Origin: an uncultured Flavobacteriales bacterium
GTDB lineage: Bacteria > Bacteroidota > Bacteroidia > Flavobacteriales > BACL11
Reading direction: 5' to 3'
Length of the DNA: 11,909 nucleotides
Assembly: GCA_913052655.1 (NCBI GenBank)
Contig: CAJXFN010000034.1
Location: 1 to 11,909 of the forward strand
Positions 7,911 to 11,909 of the stretch are shown here, one piece after another. The first letter of the stretch is position 1, and every line of letters starts with the position of its first letter. Under the pieces are notes generated by a model. That model was given only the letters and a program-made list of their open reading frames with translations, was not told the DNA's origin and did not search any database. Made by a program: the position numbers and the translations under genes.

Positions 7911-9190
7911 TGTTAGAGGTTTTATCAACATATCATTATATTATAATTTTTGCCTCTATAATTATTATTTCCTATTTTTTTAACTCTTTTTCAAAGAGTT
8001 CTGGAATTCCTTCGGTATTAATGCTTATTGCTTTAGGAATGATTGTTGGGTTTTATGTCCCTTGGCAAAACAAGTTTTCGTTTGTTTTAGAGGTACTGGG
8101 AACCGTTGGGTTAATTTTGATAGTTTTGGACGGGGCGCTCGGATTAAAACTATTAAAAAATAAAGTTTTTATTATCTTTAAGTCTTTTTTGGTAAGCGTT
8201 ATTACTTTGGGAGGAACCTCTTATTTAGCGGCGTTATTTTTAAATCAATTTTTTAAAATAGACTTATCTATTTCTTTACTTTTAACGGTCCCTCTGTCAA
8301 TTTTAAGCTCAGCAATTTTATTGCCATCTATAAGCTCGGTTGAAGAAAATAAGCGGGAATTTTTAATTTATGAAAGTACGTTTTCTGATATTGTTGGAAT
8401 TATAGCTTTTTATACTGTCTTAGGGTTATTAAACCCGGTAAACGAAAAAACGGGTGATTATGGTTTTATTATTGGGGATTTGGTTGGAACAACCGCGTTT
8501 TCAATAGTAATTTCTTATTTTCTAATTTATGTTTTTCAAAAGTTAAAAGGGCAGGCAAAGCTGTTTTTGTTAATCTCTGTCCTAATGATACTTTATGCTT
8601 TTGGAGAGATGTTAAACCTTTCGTCTTTGATAATTATACTTATGTTTGGGCTTATCTTAAATAATTATAAGCTGTTTTTCAGGGGGGTCTTATTTAAATT
8701 AATTGACAATGAAGAAAAAACCCTGGGAATTATTGAAGACTTTAAAACAGTTACTTTGGAGTCTGCGTTTGTCATCAGAACATTCTTCTTTATACTTTTT
8801 GGTTGGTCTATACAGTTGGGAGATTTGTTTAATTTAAATTCGTTTTTAATCGGGGCTTCAATCGTTTTTATAATCTTTTTTGTGAGGTCTATAACACTAT
8901 TCTTGTTTTCAAGAACGATTAAAGTTAGAGAAATTACCCCCGAGTTGTACTTAGCCCCAAGGGGTTTGCTTACTATTTTGTTGTTTTATGCTATCCCTAA
9001 AGGTTTATTGGGTACTGAAATCAATTTTGAGGGGGTGTTTTTATATGTTATAATTATTTGCAGCTTAATTATGGCTTGGACACTGGTTAAAGAGAAGAAA
9101 AAGTTAGAAATTCAAGAACAGGAGGATTTTGAATGTTTAGATTTAGAAGATGACGCGTGTAACTATAATGAAAAAAGTCAAGAACAATGA
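7910..9190 (+). CDS. CPA-type cation:proton antiporter
   Basis: This 426-residue inner-membrane protein has about a dozen hydrophobic segments spanning residues 8-393 and fits the Na+/H+ exchanger (CPA1/CPA2) fold. It would exchange Na+ or K+ for protons to control pH and salt. The ion-site motif on the fifth or sixth helix reads ESTFSD, with Glu155 and Asp160; CPA1 relatives usually have Asn just before this Asp, here Ser159. The later VIRTFFFILFGWSI and APRGLLTILL segments are also typical. The protein ends in a short hydrophilic acidic tail (about 394-426) with two cysteines and no TrkA-type nucleotide-binding domain. I start at the ATG at 7910, which overlaps the rseP stop as TGATG; a TTG three bases earlier is less likely. 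Its TGA overlaps the next gene by four bases. The ion specificity cannot be read from sequence. Confidence 0.9.
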   Translation: MLEVLSTYHYIIIFASIIIISYFFNSFSKSSGIPSVLMLIALGMIVGFYVPWQNKFSFVLEVLGTVGLILIVLDGALGLKLLKNKVFIIFKSFLVSVITLGGTSYLAALFLNQFFKIDLSISLLLTVPLSILSSAILLPSISSVEENKREFLIYESTFSDIVGIIAFYTVLGLLNPVNEKTGDYGFIIGDLVGTTAFSIVISYFLIYVFQKLKGQAKLFLLISVLMILYAFGEMLNLSSLIIILMFGLILNNYKLFFRGVLFKLIDNEEKTLGIIEDFKTVTLESAFVIRTFFFILFGWSIQLGDLFNLNSFLIGASIVFIIFFVRSITLFLFSRTIKVREITPELYLAPRGLLTILLFYAIPKGLLGTEINFEGVFLYVIIICSLIMAWTLVKEKKKLEIQEQEDFECLDLEDDACNYNEKSQEQ

Positions 9191-9936
9191 GGGTTGCTTT
9201 AATCACGGGGGCTAGTTCAGGTATTGGCCTTGCTACCGCAAAGAAACTTGCCTGTTTCGGCTTTAATTTAATTTTATGTGGTAGAAATGAAAAAAATCTG
9301 CTTGATTTAAAAAACTCTCTTTCTAAACTTACACGTGTTATTTGTTTGGTTTTTGACGTAAGAAACAAAAATGATGTCTTTAAAAAAATTGGCTCTTTAG
9401 ATAAAGAATGGAGAGATGTTGATGTTTTGATTAACAATGCTGGTAACGCACACGGGAAAGACCTATTGGTTGATGATGATGTTGAAAATTGGGAAGTAAT
9501 GATTGATGGAAATGTAAAGGGTTTGTTATATGTGTCTAAAGCGGTAATTCCAAGGATGGTTGAAAAAGAGTGTGGCCATATAATTAACATTAGTTCTGTT
9601 GCCGGCAAAGAGACTTATGAAGGCGGCGTGGTGTATTGCGCTTCTAAAAAATCAGTTGAGTCTATTAGTGAAGGAATGAGAATAGAGTTGACAAAACATA
9701 ACATAAAGGTTAGTAACATAGCTCCTGGTGCGGTAGAAACTAATTTTTCAAAAACTCGTTTTAAAGGGGATGTTAAAAAGTCTTCCGATGTATACCTTGG
9801 CTATGAGCCTCTTGTCGCAGATGATGTTGCTGATCTAATTTCTTATATTGTAAATTGTCCAGAAAGGGTAAACATTGCAGATGTTACTATTTTTCCAAAA
9901 TCTCAATCTTCAGCTACGGTTATTCATAAAAGCTAA
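9187..9936 (+). CDS. YdfG-like NAD(P)-dependent short-chain dehydrogenase
   Basis: A classical short-chain dehydrogenase/reductase of 249 residues. It has the Rossmann glycine motif TGASSGIG (7-14), NNAG (83-86), Asn109, and the catalytic Ser137, Tyr150 and Lys154 (YCASK). The spacing of Ser to Tyr and the C-terminal PERVNIADVTIFPKSQS resemble E. coli YdfG and related NADP-dependent 3-hydroxy-acid or serine dehydrogenases. Arg33 after the second strand (CGRN) favours NADP. The physiological substrate is not decided by sequence. The ATG lies within the antiporter stop (ATGA at 9187-9190), so translation is probably coupled. It is the last gene of the operon; the stop sits inside a weak hairpin followed by a T run. 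The gene is complete and all active-site residues are present. Confidence 0.92.
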   Translation: MRVALITGASSGIGLATAKKLACFGFNLILCGRNEKNLLDLKNSLSKLTRVICLVFDVRNKNDVFKKIGSLDKEWRDVDVLINNAGNAHGKDLLVDDDVENWEVMIDGNVKGLLYVSKAVIPRMVEKECGHIINISSVAGKETYEGGVVYCASKKSVESISEGMRIELTKHNIKVSNIAPGAVETNFSKTRFKGDVKKSSDVYLGYEPLVADDVADLISYIVNCPERVNIADVTIFPKSQSSATVIHKS

Positions 9937-9955
9937 TTCGCTTTAGTTTTTTTTT
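9929..9955 (+). terminator. Weak intrinsic terminator after the SDR gene
   Basis: AAAGC at 9929-9933 pairs with GCTTT at 9940-9944 around the six-base loop TAATTC, which contains the SDR stop codon. After AG comes a run of nine Ts (9947-9955). The stem is only five pairs, so termination would be leaky. The position at the end of the six-gene operon supports the role. Confidence 0.4.
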
Positions 9956-9962
9956 ATTTTTG
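9955..9962 (+). promoter_or_regulatory. -7 promoter element (TATTTTTG) of the aldehyde dehydrogenase gene
   Basis: TATTTTTG matches the Bacteroidota -7 consensus TAnnTTTG exactly and lies 25 bases before the ATG at 9988, leaving a leader of about 20 bases. A clear -33 TTG is missing at the right distance (only TTCG at 9937-9940). The element directly follows, and shares one base with, the terminator T run of the upstream operon. Confidence 0.4.
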
Positions 9963-9987
9963 TAACTTAATTCTAACAAAAAAACAA

Positions 9988-11520
9988 ATGATCGACATTA
10001 AGAACTCTTTAGATATTTTAGGTATTAAAGAAACAAATCACGGAACCTCAACCGGACAACAGTCTTTTGGTGGGGGAAAGGAAATTTCCTCATATTCTCC
10101 TGTCGATGGGAGTTTAATTGGAAGGGTAACCACAACTACACCGGAAGAATATGAAAAGGTAATTCAATCTGCGACGACAGCGTTTAAAGAGTGGAGGCTA
10201 AGACCCGCTCCTCAAAGAGGGGAAATTGTAAGACAATATGGTGAAAAATTAAGAGAATACAAACAGGCGCTAGGAGAGCTGGTTTCTTATGAAATGGGCA
10301 AATCTTTACAAGAGGGACTGGGAGAGGTTCAAGAAATGATAGACATCTGTGATTTTGCTGTTGGTTTGTCGCGTCAGCTCTATGGGTTGAGCATGCACTC
10401 TGAGCGTCCGGGACACAGGATGTACGAACAATACCACCCTCTTGGCGTAGTAGGAATAATTTCTGCTTTTAATTTTCCTGTTGCTGTTTGGAACTGGAAC
10501 ACGGCTTTAGCGTGGGTTTGTGGAGACACCTGTGTTTGGAAGGCTTCTGAAAAATCCCCTATTTGTGCGGTCGCTTGTCAAAATATTTGGAATGAAGTCG
10601 CAAAGGAAAATAATTTACCCGAGGGGGTTTCGTGTATTATAAACGGTGATTATGTTGTAGGCGAGATGATGACTGTTGATGATAGGCTGCCACTAATATC
10701 TGCTACGGGGTCTACTAAAATGGGGAGGATTGTTGGGTCTAAAGTTGCCGGAAGATTTGGTAAATCATTATTAGAGCTAGGAGGAAACAACGCTATAATA
10801 ATTACTCCAGAAGCTGATCTAGAGGTTACTATTGTTGGAGCTTTGTTTGGCGCTGTTGGTACTTGTGGACAAAGGTGTACCTCAACAAGAAGGTTGATAA
10901 TACATGATTCTGTTTATGAAGAGGTTAAATCTAAACTTGCCTCTGCGTACAAACAACTTAAAATAGGAAACCCCCTAGATGAGAGTAATCATGTTGGTCC
11001 ATTAATTGATAAGGACGCGGTAAACATGTATTTAAAAGCTATTGAAAAAGCAAAAGAAGAGGGGGGTAATGTCTTGGTTGAGGGGGGTGTCTTAGAAGGA
11101 GAGGGATATGAAAGTGGTTGTTATGTAAATCCTGTAATTATTGAGGCAAAAAATCATTTTGAAATTGTGCAAGACGAAACCTTTGCCCCTATTTTATACA
11201 TCATGAAGTATTCTAAACTTGAAGAAGCTATTGACATGCAAAATGGTGTAAAACAAGGACTGTCTTCATCAATAATGACCTCCAATTTACGTGAAGCAGA
11301 AATGTTCCTTTCTGCAGCTGGAAGTGATTGTGGAATAGCTAATGTAAATATTGGCACTAGCGGAGCAGAAATAGGCGGGGCTTTTGGAGGAGAAAAAGAA
11401 ACTGGAGGAGGAAGAGAAAGTGGCTCAGACGCCTGGAAAATATATATGAGAAGACAAACCAACACTATAAATTACACAAAAGAACTTCCTTTGGCTCAAG
11501 GAATAAAATTTGATTTATAG
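9988..11520 (+). CDS. amaB: ALDH7-type aldehyde dehydrogenase (aminoadipate-semialdehyde / piperideine-6-carboxylate dehydrogenase)
   Basis: This 510-residue enzyme resembles antiquitin (ALDH7A1) along its length. That enzyme oxidises alpha-aminoadipate semialdehyde, in equilibrium with piperideine-6-carboxylate, to aminoadipate with NAD+ in lysine catabolism. Visible are the cofactor-site FNFPVAVWNW (161-170) with Asn162, Lys185 in CVWKASEKSP, the general base Glu263 in LLELGG, and the nucleophile Cys297 in GQRCTSTRR. The C-terminal EIGGAFGGEKETGGGRESGS is the ALDH7 signature, and YTKELPLAQGIKF is nearly identical in kind to the human enzyme's end. Arg296, and Glu116 in EVQE, fall where ALDH7A1 has its substrate-recognition Arg and Glu, assuming no gaps. 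The ATG at 9988 has its own candidate promoter and a 51-base gap upstream. No lysine aminotransferase or other lysine gene is in view, so the pathway is inferred from the family. The symbol amaB is used on family grounds. Confidence 0.9.
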   Translation: MIDIKNSLDILGIKETNHGTSTGQQSFGGGKEISSYSPVDGSLIGRVTTTTPEEYEKVIQSATTAFKEWRLRPAPQRGEIVRQYGEKLREYKQALGELVSYEMGKSLQEGLGEVQEMIDICDFAVGLSRQLYGLSMHSERPGHRMYEQYHPLGVVGIISAFNFPVAVWNWNTALAWVCGDTCVWKASEKSPICAVACQNIWNEVAKENNLPEGVSCIINGDYVVGEMMTVDDRLPLISATGSTKMGRIVGSKVAGRFGKSLLELGGNNAIIITPEADLEVTIVGALFGAVGTCGQRCTSTRRLIIHDSVYEEVKSKLASAYKQLKIGNPLDESNHVGPLIDKDAVNMYLKAIEKAKEEGGNVLVEGGVLEGEGYESGCYVNPVIIEAKNHFEIVQDETFAPILYIMKYSKLEEAIDMQNGVKQGLSSSIMTSNLREAEMFLSAAGSDCGIANVNIGTSGAEIGGAFGGEKETGGGRESGSDAWKIYMRRQTNTINYTKELPLAQGIKFDL

Positions 11521-11530
11521 TTTTTTCTCT

Positions 11531-11552
11531 ATTAAAATTTTTAAATTTTAAT
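11531..11552. terminator. AT-only palindrome between convergent genes, probable bidirectional terminator
   Basis: ATTAAAATTT (11531-11540) is mirrored exactly by AAATTTTAAT (11543-11552) with only TT between; as RNA this would be a nine-pair stem with a four-base loop. On the plus strand T-rich sequence follows (TTTCTTTTTT at 11556-11565). On the minus strand only short A/U stretches follow. It lies between the stop codons of the ALDH7 gene (+) and the M28 peptidase (-), the expected place for a terminator, but with no G-C pair the stem is weak. Confidence 0.45.
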
Positions 11553-11587
11553 CTCTTTCTTTTTTGAGGTATAAACTGCGTTTTAGT

Positions 11588-11909
11588 CTATTTGTCAACC
11601 ACAATTCTTTCGTCTCTGTTTACGATTTCCCAAGCGGTTAAAAATATTAGTTTTGTTATTTTCTCAATTTTATCAAAATTTATTTTTTCTATTGTATCTG
11701 TAGGTTTGTGATAATCCTCGTGTATTCCATTAAAATAAAATATAACTGGAATGTTGTTTTTTGCAAAATTGTAATGGTCGGAACGATAATAATACCTGTT
11801 GGGATCATTCTCTGTGTTAAAAGTATAGTCTAGTTCAAGTCTTGTATGTTTCTCGTTTACTTCTTCGCTTAGGTTATGTAGGTCTTTGCTCAACATGTCT
11901 GAACCTATT
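11588..11909 (-). CDS. M28-family zinc peptidase, C-terminal part (5' end beyond the window)
   Basis: About 107 C-terminal residues are visible, and the frame is open to the right edge. An internal Met codon at 11896 is preceded in frame by I-G-S-D, so it is not the start. The segment has the M28 (aminopeptidase Y/S-like) C-terminal pattern: NDPNRYYYRSDHYNFAKN, then PVIFYFNGIHEDYHKPTDT, in which the YHKPTDT histidine is the last zinc ligand. The helical ending FLTAWEIVNRDERI is also typical. Flavobacterial relatives are mostly secreted or periplasmic aminopeptidases about 340-500 residues long, but the signal peptide and the other zinc ligands lie outside this window. It is convergent with the ALDH7 gene and ends with TAG at 11588-11590, 67 bases from the ALDH stop. 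Confidence 0.88.
   Translation of the reverse strand, partial: IGSDMLSKDLHNLSEEVNEKHTRLELDYTFNTENDPNRYYYRSDHYNFAKNNIPVIFYFNGIHEDYHKPTDTIEKINFDKIEKITKLIFLTAWEIVNRDERIVVDK

Noticed and set aside
9119..9153. AGGAGG followed seven bases later by an ATG and a six-codon frame, like a leader peptide
   Set aside because: Bacteroidota make little use of Shine-Dalgarno sites, and the bases encode the antiporter's acidic tail (QEDFE). The SDR start at 9187 is explained by stop-start overlap.
9087..9608. Minus-strand open frame of 173 codons across the antiporter/SDR junction
   Set aside because: It is antisense to two convincing genes with intact motifs; its residues are explained by their codon pattern.
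11154..11465. Minus-strand open frame of 103 codons
   Set aside because: It is antisense to the conserved C-terminal ALDH7 signature region.
1..11909. Defence system, mobile element, CRISPR array, riboswitch or structural RNA
   Set aside because: No recombinase, repeat array, tRNA-like fold or long leader was seen; all sequence but about 270 bases is accounted for by recognisable genes of the core chromosome type.

Overview
The window comes from an AT-rich member of the Bacteroidota, most likely a flavobacterium. The evidence is a PorW/SprE-type lipoprotein of the type IX secretion/gliding system, a bactofilin, a Bacteroidota-type membrane-anchored M23 peptidase followed by a GH3-family protein, no Shine-Dalgarno sites worth the name, and TAnnTTTG-like promoter elements. 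Coding density is very high. I see no RNA genes, mobile elements, CRISPR arrays or other signs of recent transfer, and no gene-free stretch longer than 100 bases.

Layout. Positions 1-2999 hold two minus-strand genes: porW/sprE (405-2999), then a bactofilin (350 to beyond the left edge). A 99-base divergent intergenic region (3000-3098) carries an inverted repeat and candidate promoters facing both ways. Positions 3099-9936 hold six plus-strand genes packed end to end, with gaps or overlaps of +1, -1, 0, -1 and -4 bases: M23 endopeptidase, GH3-family adenylating enzyme, dxr, rseP, a CPA-type cation/proton antiporter and a YdfG-like short-chain dehydrogenase. They look like one transcription unit. 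A 51-base gap with a weak terminator and a TAnnTTTG element precedes an ALDH7-type aldehyde dehydrogenase (9988-11520). A 67-base AT-rich palindromic gap separates it from a convergent M28-family zinc peptidase, whose N-terminal part lies beyond the right edge.

The left part is a cell-envelope block: a T9SS lipoprotein, a bactofilin scaffold and, divergently, an inner-membrane M23 peptidase with a cytoplasmic N-terminal tail. The operon then mixes isoprenoid precursor synthesis (dxr), regulated intramembrane proteolysis (rseP) and cation homeostasis. The ALDH7 enzyme keeps the residues expected for aminoadipate-semialdehyde (lysine catabolism) specificity.

Most of this is core chromosome, not an exotic accessory island. 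The points most worth a second look are the possible bactofilin/M23 partnership, the GH3 enzyme of unknown substrate fixed in an envelope/isoprenoid operon, the operator-like repeat between the divergent units, and the run of G7-G9 tracts inside coding sequence.
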